A stretch of 15,821 bases of DNA, taken from assembly GCA_900554635.1 (NCBI GenBank), contig USHY01000029.1, positions 1 to 15,821 on the forward strand, given 5' to 3'. The stretch is from an uncultured Clostridium sp. Lineage in GTDB: Bacteria; Bacillota; Clostridia; TANB77; CAG-508. The translations under genes were made by a program, and so were the position numbers. The notes under the pieces were generated by a model. That model was not told the origin of the DNA, searched no databases, and saw only the letters and a program-made list of their open reading frames with translations. Positions 1 to 7,156 of the stretch are shown piece after piece. Position 1 is the stretch's first letter. The number at the start of each line of letters is the position of its first letter.

Positions 1-98
1 TTTTCAAATTCCTTTTCTGTTTTACTAACTTCATATACTACTGTTCTAACATTTTCTGGGTCAGTAATACTAAAATGTTTTCCTTCAAAACTTTCCAT
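1..98 (-). CDS. Partial hypothetical protein (N-terminal 32 codons)
   Basis: The gene runs off the left edge of the window. It begins with ATG at 98 and reads MESFEGKHFSITDPENV and onward, an acidic, soluble-looking N-terminus without a signal peptide. The start is chosen because an AGAGAGGTG ribosome binding site lies about seven bases upstream, and a near-consensus promoter lies about 60 bases upstream. I do not recognise the family from 32 residues. It has its own promoter after the terminator of the preceding unit, so it is probably a separate transcription unit. That it is a real gene start is fairly sure; the function is unknown. Confidence 0.7.
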   Translation of the reverse strand, partial: MESFEGKHFSITDPENVRTVVYEVSKTEKEFE

Positions 99-158
99 CT
101 ATTAGCACCTCTCTTACAATAATTTATGCTGTTTTTCTTATGTACAACTTACATAATT

Positions 159-188
159 ATTATACACTAAAATCCCCCCAATTGTCAA
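159..188 (-). promoter_or_regulatory. Sigma-A promoter whose -35 box lies inside a terminator hairpin
   Basis: On the minus strand TTGACA (188-183), an 18-base spacer and TATAAT (164-159) form a perfect-hexamer sigma-A promoter for the gene starting at 98. The -35 box covers the loop and part of the stem of the hairpin that ends the upstream unit. Predicted transcription start is near 152, giving a leader of about 54 bases. Confidence 0.75.
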
Positions 189-198
189 CAATTGGGGG
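169..198 (-). terminator. Intrinsic terminator of the murF-to-ATPase unit
   Basis: A perfect 10-bp stem, CCCCCAATTG (175-184) and CAATTGGGGG (189-198), with a TCAA loop, lies 45 bases after the ATPase stop codon. On the minus strand it is followed by GATTTTAG, a short U tract. The strong G-C core and position support termination of the leftward operon. Confidence 0.75.
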
Positions 199-243
199 TA
201 ATTTAATTACATATATTGGTATTAATACTTTAGCTATGTTTTA

Positions 244-2109
244 TTATATTTGAACATAATTAAAAGCGATTCCATTTTTTTCCATTATTTCTTTTTCTCT
301 ATTTGAACATGTAAATATAATTATTTGATTTTCTTTAAATTCTTCGTTTATGTATTTCAATATATTTTCTAATCTTTTATTATCATAATAAGCAAAAGCT
401 TCATCTAGGATTATTGGCATTTTTTCTTGTGTTACTTCTTGCAATGCAGATAATCTTAGAGATAAATATAATTGATCTATTGTGCCTATGCTCAATTTAT
501 TACTATTTATATAATCTCCATTTTCTAGTTCAACTACCAAACCTTCTCCATCTATAAATTTAACTCTATTATATTTATTAGAAGAAATTTTTTTTGCGAT
601 TTCTGATAGATTATTTGTAAACTTAGGTGTTATTTCATTTTTCATTCTTTCATAGGCTCTCTCCATTGCTTCTTTTGCTATATTTATTGCCTTATCAATG
701 CCTAAAATTTTCCTTTTTTCTTCTAAAGAATTTTGCAGTTCTTCTTGAATTTTAGCCTTTTCTTCTGATTTTTTTAGAATATTATTATAATCAATTTCAT
801 TTGTATGTAACTGTAGTTTTAAACTTGAAATTCCGTTCTCAAGTTCTTGTTCTATATTTAGCAATTTACTATTTTCTTCATATAATAAATAATTAATTTC
901 ATCTTCATCTATTTTATTTTTAAATTCATTCTTTAAATCTAAATTTTCTGAATTTATTTTATTATTTTTCTCTGAATTTAATTCGTTTATATTTTTTTGT
1001 ATTTTTTCTATATTTTCTTCTGCAGTTTTTATTTCTAATAAATATTTTTTTTCATTTTCTTTTTTTATTTTATTTATTTTTTCATTTTTTATTTTTTTAG
1101 AGAAAAATATTCCAAAAATAATTATACTAATTAAACCAAAAATTATTTTAATTAGATTATTTATTTTAAAAATAAATAAAAATAAATTAATTAAAATTAA
1201 TATTATAAAAAATACTAAAAAAATCCAATAATTATTTTTATTTTTTTCTATTTTTTCAGAATTAATTTTATTTTTTACATTATTTATTTTGATTTTTTCA
1301 TTTTCTAACATTTCATTATTAATTTTTATTTTCTCATCTTGAACATTTAGATTTGTATTTCTTTGCATAACCTTTTTGACTAGCTTAAGTTGTGTTTCTT
1401 TTTCATCTATCTGTCTATTGATGATTTGTTGTCTTTTTTCCAAAATGTTTTTTTGCTCATCACTATTACCTATGTTTCTTTGTTTTTGTTCTAATTCTTC
1501 GATCTTGTCGTTAATAACGTTTAATGGTCTACCTACGGTTCTTAGGCTTCCTACCTCTTCTAGTTGCTTTTTGCTTAGGGTTTTAATTGTCTTTTTGTAT
1601 GATACGTTTTCTTCTCCTGTTGATATCATATTGGCAATTTTTTGCACTAGAAAATTTTGGTCATTATTATCTAATACAACTTCTTTTTGTTCTGCTACAG
1701 AAGTTGACAAAAAGGTTGGTTCATCAATTCCTGTTTGTTCATAAAAGAATTCACTGCCTTTTGTTTTATCTATGTTAAAATCTTTAGAAATATCCTCTCC
1801 ATTTTTGAATATTTTTGGATTTTTTTTATTAAAATCTCTAAACACTTCATAATTTTCATTATTATCTAAATTATAATTTATTTTTCCAGAAAATTCTTTT
1901 TCTTGCCATGGTTTATATCTTTCTAAATCAGAAAATTCTTTTTTATTTTTATTTTTTGAAACTCCAAAAAATATTCCTGAAATAAATTTTAGTAAAGTAG
2001 TTTTTCCTGCTTCATTTTCTCCATAAATTAAATTAATATTACTATTTAATTTTATTTCTTTATTTTCCAGTTTTCCAAATCCATTTATTTTTAAATTATT
2101 TATTTTCAA
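244..2109 (-). CDS. Rad50/SbcC-like AAA ATPase with membrane hairpin (YhaN-like)
   Basis: This 621-aa protein is an SMC/Rad50-type ATPase. Walker A is GENEAGKTT (residues 30-38), the signature-like segment starts LSIGT (539-543) and Walker B is MPIILDEAF (564-572, with D569 and E570). Between them lies a Lys/Glu/Asn-rich coiled coil (about 200-290 and 340-490) interrupted by two hydrophobic segments (about 293-314 and 317-336) that should form a membrane hairpin. It is much shorter than Bacillus YhaN (over 900 aa) or SbcC. The start is TTG at 2109, chosen because GAGGTGAT lies just upstream and the N-terminus begins directly with the ATPase fold. It follows the nuclease gene by 14 bases, so the two probably form an Mre11/Rad50-like DNA end-processing complex, here tethered to the membrane. 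The family is sure; substrate and biological role are inferred. Confidence 0.88.
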   Translation of the reverse strand: MKINNLKINGFGKLENKEIKLNSNINLIYGENEAGKTTLLKFISGIFFGVSKNKNKKEFSDLERYKPWQEKEFSGKINYNLDNNENYEVFRDFNKKNPKIFKNGEDISKDFNIDKTKGSEFFYEQTGIDEPTFLSTSVAEQKEVVLDNNDQNFLVQKIANMISTGEENVSYKKTIKTLSKKQLEEVGSLRTVGRPLNVINDKIEELEQKQRNIGNSDEQKNILEKRQQIINRQIDEKETQLKLVKKVMQRNTNLNVQDEKIKINNEMLENEKIKINNVKNKINSEKIEKNKNNYWIFLVFFIILILINLFLFIFKINNLIKIIFGLISIIIFGIFFSKKIKNEKINKIKKENEKKYLLEIKTAEENIEKIQKNINELNSEKNNKINSENLDLKNEFKNKIDEDEINYLLYEENSKLLNIEQELENGISSLKLQLHTNEIDYNNILKKSEEKAKIQEELQNSLEEKRKILGIDKAINIAKEAMERAYERMKNEITPKFTNNLSEIAKKISSNKYNRVKFIDGEGLVVELENGDYINSNKLSIGTIDQLYLSLRLSALQEVTQEKMPIILDEAFAYYDNKRLENILKYINEEFKENQIIIFTCSNREKEIMEKNGIAFNYVQI

Positions 2110-2123
2110 ATTATCACCTCATT

Positions 2124-3185
2124 TTAAATTGATTGCAATCCTATTTCAATTGCCTTTTCAATTTCTTCCTCTGTATAATTATTTTCTTTTTTTATTTTTT
2201 CTATTTCTTGTAAGAAATAGCTTTTTAAATTATTTTCTTTTTTTATTTTTTCAAAATCAATTTTTATTTTTGATGTGTCTTTTATTTTTAAAATATTTTT
2301 ATTTAAAATATTTTTTAATAATTTATTTGTATTTATTTCAAAATTTTTATTTCCCTCTAATATTATTTTATAATATTTATTTTCATCTAAATTAATTAAA
2401 TTTAATTTTTCAATTAATTCTTCTTCTGAAAATATTTCAGAAATATTTAGGTAATTTTCTGCAAATTCTTTTTCATCCATTTTTTCGAAATTAATTTCTA
2501 ATTTATTTTTTTCTAATGTAACACAATACATTCCATGTTTACCTTGTTCATCAAAGCCAAATGAAATTGTTGAACCTGGATATACAATATTTCCAAATAT
2601 TCCCTTTTTATGGATATGTCCAAGTGCCACATAGTCAAATCCAAGTGCATTTATTTGTTGTTCGTTTATAGGGTTGTACTGTAATTCAGAATTGTTACTT
2701 GCATTTAAGTCCCCATGTGTTATTAATATATTTAATTTGTTTTTATTTTCTATTTTTATTTCATTTATTTTTGAATTATTTAAATAAAAATCATCAAATC
2801 CATATCCATATATGTCTACTTCTTCAAATTCATATTTTGTTATCTCAGAATTAAATATATATACATTTTCGTTCCAATTAAAATTATTATAATATGAATT
2901 TTTTAAAATTGGATCATGATTTCCTGGTGCTATAAATATTTTTGTTTCTGGTATTTCTTTAAATAAATTGTTTATGAATTCTATTGTTGTTTGTCTTACA
3001 TATTGATGTTCATATAAATCTCCTGCTATAAATAAATATTTTATTTTCTCGTTTTTTATTTTTTCTATTATTTTTTTAAATACTCTTCTTTGATCTAATC
3101 TTCTTTGGTCTCCAAAATTTTCTTGTGTACTTAATAATGAAAATGGACTGTCGAAGTGCATATCTGCAACATGTAAAAATCTCAT
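2124..3185 (-). CDS. Mre11/SbcD-like metallophosphoesterase nuclease (YhaO-like)
   Basis: This 353-aa calcineurin-type phosphoesterase has the full metal-binding set: HVADMHFDSP (D8, H10), AGDLYEH (D56), PGNHD (N89, H90), THGD (H157) and GHIH (H190, H192). The family includes SbcD and Bacillus YhaO, two-metal DNA exo/endonucleases that work with a Rad50-like ATPase. The C-terminal third is Lys/Glu/Asn-rich and probably contacts the partner. The ATG at 3185 follows AGGAGAAAAA, an excellent binding site. The gene sits directly before the ATPase gene and 49 bases after yqeK. Nuclease activity is inferred from the family; Ap4A-type or other phosphoesterase activity is less likely given the ATPase neighbour. 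Confidence 0.88.
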   Translation of the reverse strand: MRFLHVADMHFDSPFSLLSTQENFGDQRRLDQRRVFKKIIEKIKNEKIKYLFIAGDLYEHQYVRQTTIEFINNLFKEIPETKIFIAPGNHDPILKNSYYNNFNWNENVYIFNSEITKYEFEEVDIYGYGFDDFYLNNSKINEIKIENKNKLNILITHGDLNASNNSELQYNPINEQQINALGFDYVALGHIHKKGIFGNIVYPGSTISFGFDEQGKHGMYCVTLEKNKLEINFEKMDEKEFAENYLNISEIFSEEELIEKLNLINLDENKYYKIILEGNKNFEINTNKLLKNILNKNILKIKDTSKIKIDFEKIKKENNLKSYFLQEIEKIKKENNYTEEEIEKAIEIGLQSI

Positions 3186-3234
3186 TTTTTCTCCTCTTTT
3201 CTATTTTTTCCTATTTTTGCTATTTTATTTGAAT

Positions 3235-3801
3235 TTATATATTTCCATTTTTTATTAGCCAATTTCTGGCTATAATACTATCTGGGTGCATACTTGCTTT
3301 TTTTTCTATTTGTAATATTATTTTTTTATCAATAATATATAATACTGCTTTATCTATATTATCATCCAATAATTGATTTAAATATTCTATGTCTGAAAAC
3401 CCACGTTCTTTGCTTGTTCTATCTGCTATAAATAAAATTTTATCAAGCATACTCATGTTTTCTATACCTGTTGTATGAGCTCTAATTGCTTGGGCCATTT
3501 CCTTTGTAAATCCTAATTCTTTTATTGCTATATCTTGTCCAATTTTCGCATGCAATAATCCTAGGTTTTCCCTTTCAATTTCATCAATTTTTATATTATT
3601 TTTTTCAACATATTTTAGTTTTTCTTCATTTGGGATTTCTTTTGCAATATCATGAGCAATTCCAACTTTGGCCGCAATTTGTTCATCATATCCCATTTTT
3701 TTTGCAATTTCTACCGCGCGTTCCATTACGCAGTAGCTGTGGTAAAATCTCTTTTCAGATAATCTTTTTTTCACATTTTCTATTAATTGTTTTAATTCCA
3801 T
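3235..3801 (-). CDS. yqeK: HD-domain Ap4A hydrolase YqeK
   Basis: This 188-aa HD-superfamily protein has the usual length of YqeK (about 186 aa). Visible motifs are HS at 21-22, AHDIAKE with H50 and D51, LLHAKIG with H84, RAHTTG with H109, and DKILFIADRTS with D126; these match the metal and phosphate ligands of the family. YqeK cleaves diadenosine tetraphosphate symmetrically into two ADP and removes this stress-linked nucleotide from the cytoplasm. In many Firmicutes it lies beside nadD and rsfS; here it sits 13 bases after ddl, inside a cell-wall and DNA-processing unit. Start ATG 3801 follows AGAAAGGAAA. Family assignment is firm. Confidence 0.92.
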   Translation of the reverse strand: MELKQLIENVKKRLSEKRFYHSYCVMERAVEIAKKMGYDEQIAAKVGIAHDIAKEIPNEEKLKYVEKNNIKIDEIERENLGLLHAKIGQDIAIKELGFTKEMAQAIRAHTTGIENMSMLDKILFIADRTSKERGFSDIEYLNQLLDDNIDKAVLYIIDKKIILQIEKKASMHPDSIIARNWLIKNGNI

Positions 3802-3814
3802 TTTATTTTCCTTT

Positions 3815-4861
3815 CTAATATGCTAAACTGATTAATTTATCTAATAATTCTGTATATTTTATTCCAGATTTTTCCCATAATTTAGGGTACATACTTATTT
3901 GAGTAAATCCTGGCATGGTGTTTATTTCATTAATATATATTTTATTATTTTTATCATCCACAAAAAAATCCACTCTAGATAAGCCTTTACAATCTGCTGC
4001 TTTATATGCTTTTTTAGCTAATTTTCTAACTTCATCACTTAAATTTTCTGGCAAATTTGCTGGCATTACTGTTTTTGATTCTTGATTTTGATATTTTGCA
4101 CTAAATGTATAAAATTCCTCTGCTGCTAATATTTCTCCTAAGCAAGATGCTTCTACTTCCTCATTTCCTAGTACTGCACATTCAATTTCTCTTCCATTTA
4201 TTTTCTCTTCAATTAATATTTTATTATCATAATTGCTTGCATATTCTATTGCTTTTGCAAGTTCTAAAGCGTTATTTGCCCTATTTATACCTACTGATGA
4301 ACCTGAATTTGATGGTTTTATAAACATTGGAAATTCTATTTTTTCTGTTATTTTTTGAATTAATTCATAAATATCGCATTTTTCTTCTGTAAAATCTTTT
4401 TCTATAAAAATATAATCATCTTCATTTTTTCTTATATATACATACTCTGCTTGTGGGATTGCGGCTTTTTCAAAGATTAGCTTTGTGTATGCCTTATCCA
4501 TACAAATACTTGAGCCTAATACTCTTGTTCCAACATAAGGTATTTTTAATAATTCAAGTAATCCTTGAATTGTTCCATCTTCCCCTCCTAAGCCATGAAG
4601 AACTGGAAATACTTTATCTAATTTTTTTAGATATTCAAAAATATTTTCTATTCTTTCTTTTCCTATTATTTCATCTCCAACTTTGAATTCTTGGTTTTGA
4701 TATGTATATTTAAACCATTCTCCATTTTTATTAATATAAATAGGATATATTTCATATTTTTCTTTATTTAAGTTTTTTATTACAGATGTACCTGATACTA
4801 TAGATACTTCATGTTCTGTTGAAGTTCCACCAAAAATTACACCTAATTTTATTTTTTCCAT
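3815..4861 (-). CDS. ddl: D-alanine--D-alanine ligase
   Basis: This 348-aa ATP-grasp enzyme joins two D-alanines using ATP, giving the dipeptide for murein precursors. Visible are GGTSTEHEVS (11-20) at the N-terminus, FPVLHG (85-90), the glycine-rich IKPSNSGSSVG (181-191), the omega-loop segment FYTFSAKY (250-257), RVDFF (296-300) and the metal site NEINTMPGFT (311-320). The tyrosine in AKY (Y257) is the residue type I associate with D-Ala-D-Ala rather than D-Ala-D-lactate ligases, which have Phe there; this points to vancomycin-sensitive termini but is inference. The start codon lies inside the murF 3' end (13-base overlap), with the GGAG binding site formed by murF codons, so translation is likely coupled to murF, which uses the product. 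Confidence 0.96.
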   Translation of the reverse strand: MEKIKLGVIFGGTSTEHEVSIVSGTSVIKNLNKEKYEIYPIYINKNGEWFKYTYQNQEFKVGDEIIGKERIENIFEYLKKLDKVFPVLHGLGGEDGTIQGLLELLKIPYVGTRVLGSSICMDKAYTKLIFEKAAIPQAEYVYIRKNEDDYIFIEKDFTEEKCDIYELIQKITEKIEFPMFIKPSNSGSSVGINRANNALELAKAIEYASNYDNKILIEEKINGREIECAVLGNEEVEASCLGEILAAEEFYTFSAKYQNQESKTVMPANLPENLSDEVRKLAKKAYKAADCKGLSRVDFFVDDKNNKIYINEINTMPGFTQISMYPKLWEKSGIKYTELLDKLISLAY

Positions 4862-6249
4862 AATTTCTCTCCTTCTAAAACTTTTGCAATTTCTGCAAAA
4901 TTCATTCGATTTGATGCTTTTAGCAAAATTGCATCTTCCTTTTTGACAATATTGGTAATTTCTCTAATACACTCCTCATTTGTATCAAATTCATATACTT
5001 CTTTAGTCCCTAGCGTTCTAGCTTCTTTAGCAATGTCTTTTGAAAGGGTTCCTACTGTAAGTAACACATCTATTTTATTTTTTGCAACCTCTTCTCCCAC
5101 TTTTCTGTGTAACGTTTCTGAATATTCACCAAGTTCCAACATATCTCCTAATATTGCTATTTTCCTTTTGGCTTCAATGTGTGATAGAACTTCTAAGCTT
5201 GCTTTCATTGAATCATAACTTGCATTATAATAATCATTTATTATTTTCAAATTATTTATTTCATTTATTTTATTTCTATTTCCCGTGATTTCGAATTTTT
5301 TAATTCCTGCTAATATTTTTTCATTTTCAATATCTAGTATTTTTCCTATAGCAATACTGCACAAACTGTTGTAAATAAAATGCTCTCCTGCAATTGGTAC
5401 AAATACTGTATATTCTTTATTTTCTAATTTTATTTGAAATTCTGAATTTAATTCTCTTTGGCTTATATTATAGGCCATAAAATCACTAATATTTTTTATT
5501 CCATAAGTTATTTTTTTGTATTTTTTTAAATCACAATTATGTAATAAATCATTATCATTATTGATAACTACTGTGCCAGTTTCACTTAATCCTTCTAAAA
5601 TTTCTAATTTTGCTTTTAATATGTTTTCTCTTGAACCTAGTAATCCTATATGAGCTGTTCCTATATTTGTAATTACTGCTATTGTTGGTTTTGCAATATT
5701 TGTTAATTTTTTTAATTCCCCAAAATGGTTCATTCCCATTTCAACTACTGCGGCTTCAGTGTTTTCATCCCAGCTTAAAATTGTAAGTGGAACTCCTATA
5801 TGGTTATTATAGTTTCCTTGTGTTTTTGAAACATTATATTTTTGTTCTAAAACACTGGCAACCATTTCCTTAGTACTTGTTTTTCCAACACTTCCTGTGA
5901 TTGCTACAACCGGAATATCGTACAAACTTCTTTTATATTCTGCAATTTTTTGTATTGTTTTTATTACATCCTGAACTTTTATTAATAATTTTTCTGAATA
6001 TTTTTTTATTATTTTTTCTGGAATTTCACAATCAGTAATTACACCCATTGCACCTTTTTCCAATGCTTCTTCTATGTATTGTATTTGATTATTATTTACT
6101 TCACTTTTAAAAGAAATAAATAAATCATCTTTTTTCATTTTTCTTGTATCACTACAAAATGTTTTTACTGTGGATGATGTACCTATTGATATTGCTGCAT
6201 TTTCGCATATTTCCACTATTTTATCCACAGGTATATTTTTGTTTTTCAT
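4849..6249 (-). CDS. murF: UDP-MurNAc-tripeptide--D-alanyl-D-alanine ligase
   Basis: This 466-aa Mur ligase adds D-Ala-D-Ala to UDP-MurNAc-tripeptide in the cytoplasm. The P-loop is ITGSVGKTST (117-126), followed by NYNNHIGVPL (146-155), VVEMGMNHFGEL (168-179) and NIGTAHIG (195-202); the C-terminal domain has DYYNASYDSMKASL and the MurF hallmark LGDMLELG. Length is normal for MurF. ATG 6249 follows AGGGAGAAA. It is the first gene of the leftward unit, overlaps ddl by 13 bases and supplies the ribosome binding site of ddl. An extended -10 promoter lies about 50 bases upstream. Confidence 0.97.
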   Translation of the reverse strand: MKNKNIPVDKIVEICENAAISIGTSSTVKTFCSDTRKMKKDDLFISFKSEVNNNQIQYIEEALEKGAMGVITDCEIPEKIIKKYSEKLLIKVQDVIKTIQKIAEYKRSLYDIPVVAITGSVGKTSTKEMVASVLEQKYNVSKTQGNYNNHIGVPLTILSWDENTEAAVVEMGMNHFGELKKLTNIAKPTIAVITNIGTAHIGLLGSRENILKAKLEILEGLSETGTVVINNDNDLLHNCDLKKYKKITYGIKNISDFMAYNISQRELNSEFQIKLENKEYTVFVPIAGEHFIYNSLCSIAIGKILDIENEKILAGIKKFEITGNRNKINEINNLKIINDYYNASYDSMKASLEVLSHIEAKRKIAILGDMLELGEYSETLHRKVGEEVAKNKIDVLLTVGTLSKDIAKEARTLGTKEVYEFDTNEECIREITNIVKKEDAILLKASNRMNFAEIAKVLEGEKLWKK

Positions 6250-6299
6250 AATATTTCTCCCTAAATTAATATATTTATTTTATTTTTTTATGTTACTAT

Positions 6300-6308
6300 T
6301 TTATACCA
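6300..6308 (-). promoter_or_regulatory. Extended -10 promoter for the murF unit
   Basis: On the minus strand TGGTATAAA (6308-6300) is an extended -10 element (TGn plus TATAAA) about 50 bases before the murF start. No good -35 hexamer is visible at the right distance, so the call rests on the extended -10 and its position in the divergent region. Confidence 0.5.
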
Positions 6309-6356
6309 TTTTTTATGATTTTTAAATAGTTTCTTGTTTTTTTTGAAAAAAAATTA

Positions 6357-6385
6357 TTTACAAACATTAAGAAAAGTTGTATATT
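6357..6385 (+). promoter_or_regulatory. Sigma-A promoter for the TtcA-type gene
   Basis: TTTACA (6357-6362), a 17-base spacer and TATATT (6380-6385) precede the gene. The start would be near 6392, which places an in-frame upstream TTG (6377) at the promoter, and so supports the ATG at 6407 as the real start. Confidence 0.65.
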
Positions 6386-6406
6386 AGAAGAGAAAGAGGG
6401 ATTTTT

Positions 6407-7117
6407 ATGCAAAGAATGTTAAGCTATATTAGAAAAGCTGTTGATGATTATAATATGATAGAAAATGGAGATAAAATTGCGGTAGGTTTATCTGGTGGTA
6501 AAGATTCAATTACTTTACTTATGGGGCTTAAAGCTCTACAAAGATTTTACGAAAAAAAATTTGAGGTTATTGCTATTAGTATTAATCCTGGTTTTGATTT
6601 TTTTAACAGTGATTTTTTAAAAAATACTTGTGAAAAAATAGGTGTTCAATTTGTCGAGGAAAAAACTCACATTAAAGAAATCGTTTTTGATATTAGAAAC
6701 GAAAAAAATCCATGTTCATTATGTGCTAATTTAAGAAGGGGAATTTTAAATAGTGTAGCAATTCGTGAGGGTTGCAATAAAATTGCTTTAGGGCATAATG
6801 AAGATGATGTTTTAGAAACATTTTTTTTGAATTTATTATATGGTGGTTCAATTGGCACATTTGCTCCAAAAAGCTATATGGATAGGTCTGGTATTACACT
6901 AATTAGACCATTAATATATGCTCCTGAAAAATCTATTAAAACATTTGTAAAAAAACAGGGGATTGAAGTAATGCCTAAATGTTGCCCTATGGATGGAGTT
7001 TCCAAAAGAGAAGATATGAAAAATTTAATTTATTCATTACAAAAAGATATTCCGAATGTAAAAACAAATATTTATGGTGCCATTAAGAGAAGTAATATTA
7101 AGGGATGGGAAAAATAA
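6407..7117 (+). CDS. TtcA-type PP-loop tRNA thiolation protein
   Basis: This 236-aa adenine-nucleotide alpha hydrolase has the PP-loop VGLSGGKDS (26-34), the TtcA-type cysteine pair in PCSLCANLRRG (C103, C106), ALGHNEDDVLETFFLNL (127-143) and a Cys-Cys pair at 192-193 near the C-terminus. TtcA activates C32 of tRNA by adenylation and inserts sulfur through a [4Fe-4S] cluster; shorter clostridial members share these motifs but their exact tRNA target is less certain. The open frame extends upstream to 6377, but ATG 6407 is preferred because AGAGGG lies six bases before it and the promoter -10 covers the earlier start. The gene is monocistronic between a promoter and a strong terminator. Confidence 0.85.
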   Translation: MQRMLSYIRKAVDDYNMIENGDKIAVGLSGGKDSITLLMGLKALQRFYEKKFEVIAISINPGFDFFNSDFLKNTCEKIGVQFVEEKTHIKEIVFDIRNEKNPCSLCANLRRGILNSVAIREGCNKIALGHNEDDVLETFFLNLLYGGSIGTFAPKSYMDRSGITLIRPLIYAPEKSIKTFVKKQGIEVMPKCCPMDGVSKREDMKNLIYSLQKDIPNVKTNIYGAIKRSNIKGWEK

Positions 7118-7123
7118 GAATAA

Positions 7124-7156
7124 GCCAAGAGCAATGTAGCTCTTGGCCATTTTTTA
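7124..7156. terminator. Bidirectional terminator between convergent genes
   Basis: A perfect 9-bp stem, GCCAAGAGC (7124-7132) and GCTCTTGGC (7139-7147), with loop AATGTA, is followed by CATTTTTTATTT on the plus strand. On the minus strand the hairpin is followed by TTATTCTTATTTTT. It ends the TtcA-type gene and, six bases past its stop codon, the phosphohexomutase gene. Confidence 0.85.

Noticed and set aside
1376..1744. Plus-strand open frames opposite the ATPase, nuclease, ddl, murF and mutase genes
   Set aside because: They are Leu/Phe/Ser-rich shadows of A+T-rich coding strands, without binding sites or family motifs.
3149..3155. Spo0A-box match TGTCGAA
   Set aside because: It lies deep in the nuclease coding region (codons for HFDS), far from a promoter.
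6377..6406. Upstream TTG start for the TtcA-type gene
   Set aside because: It overlaps the predicted -10 box and has no binding site; ATG 6407 has AGAGGG six bases upstream.
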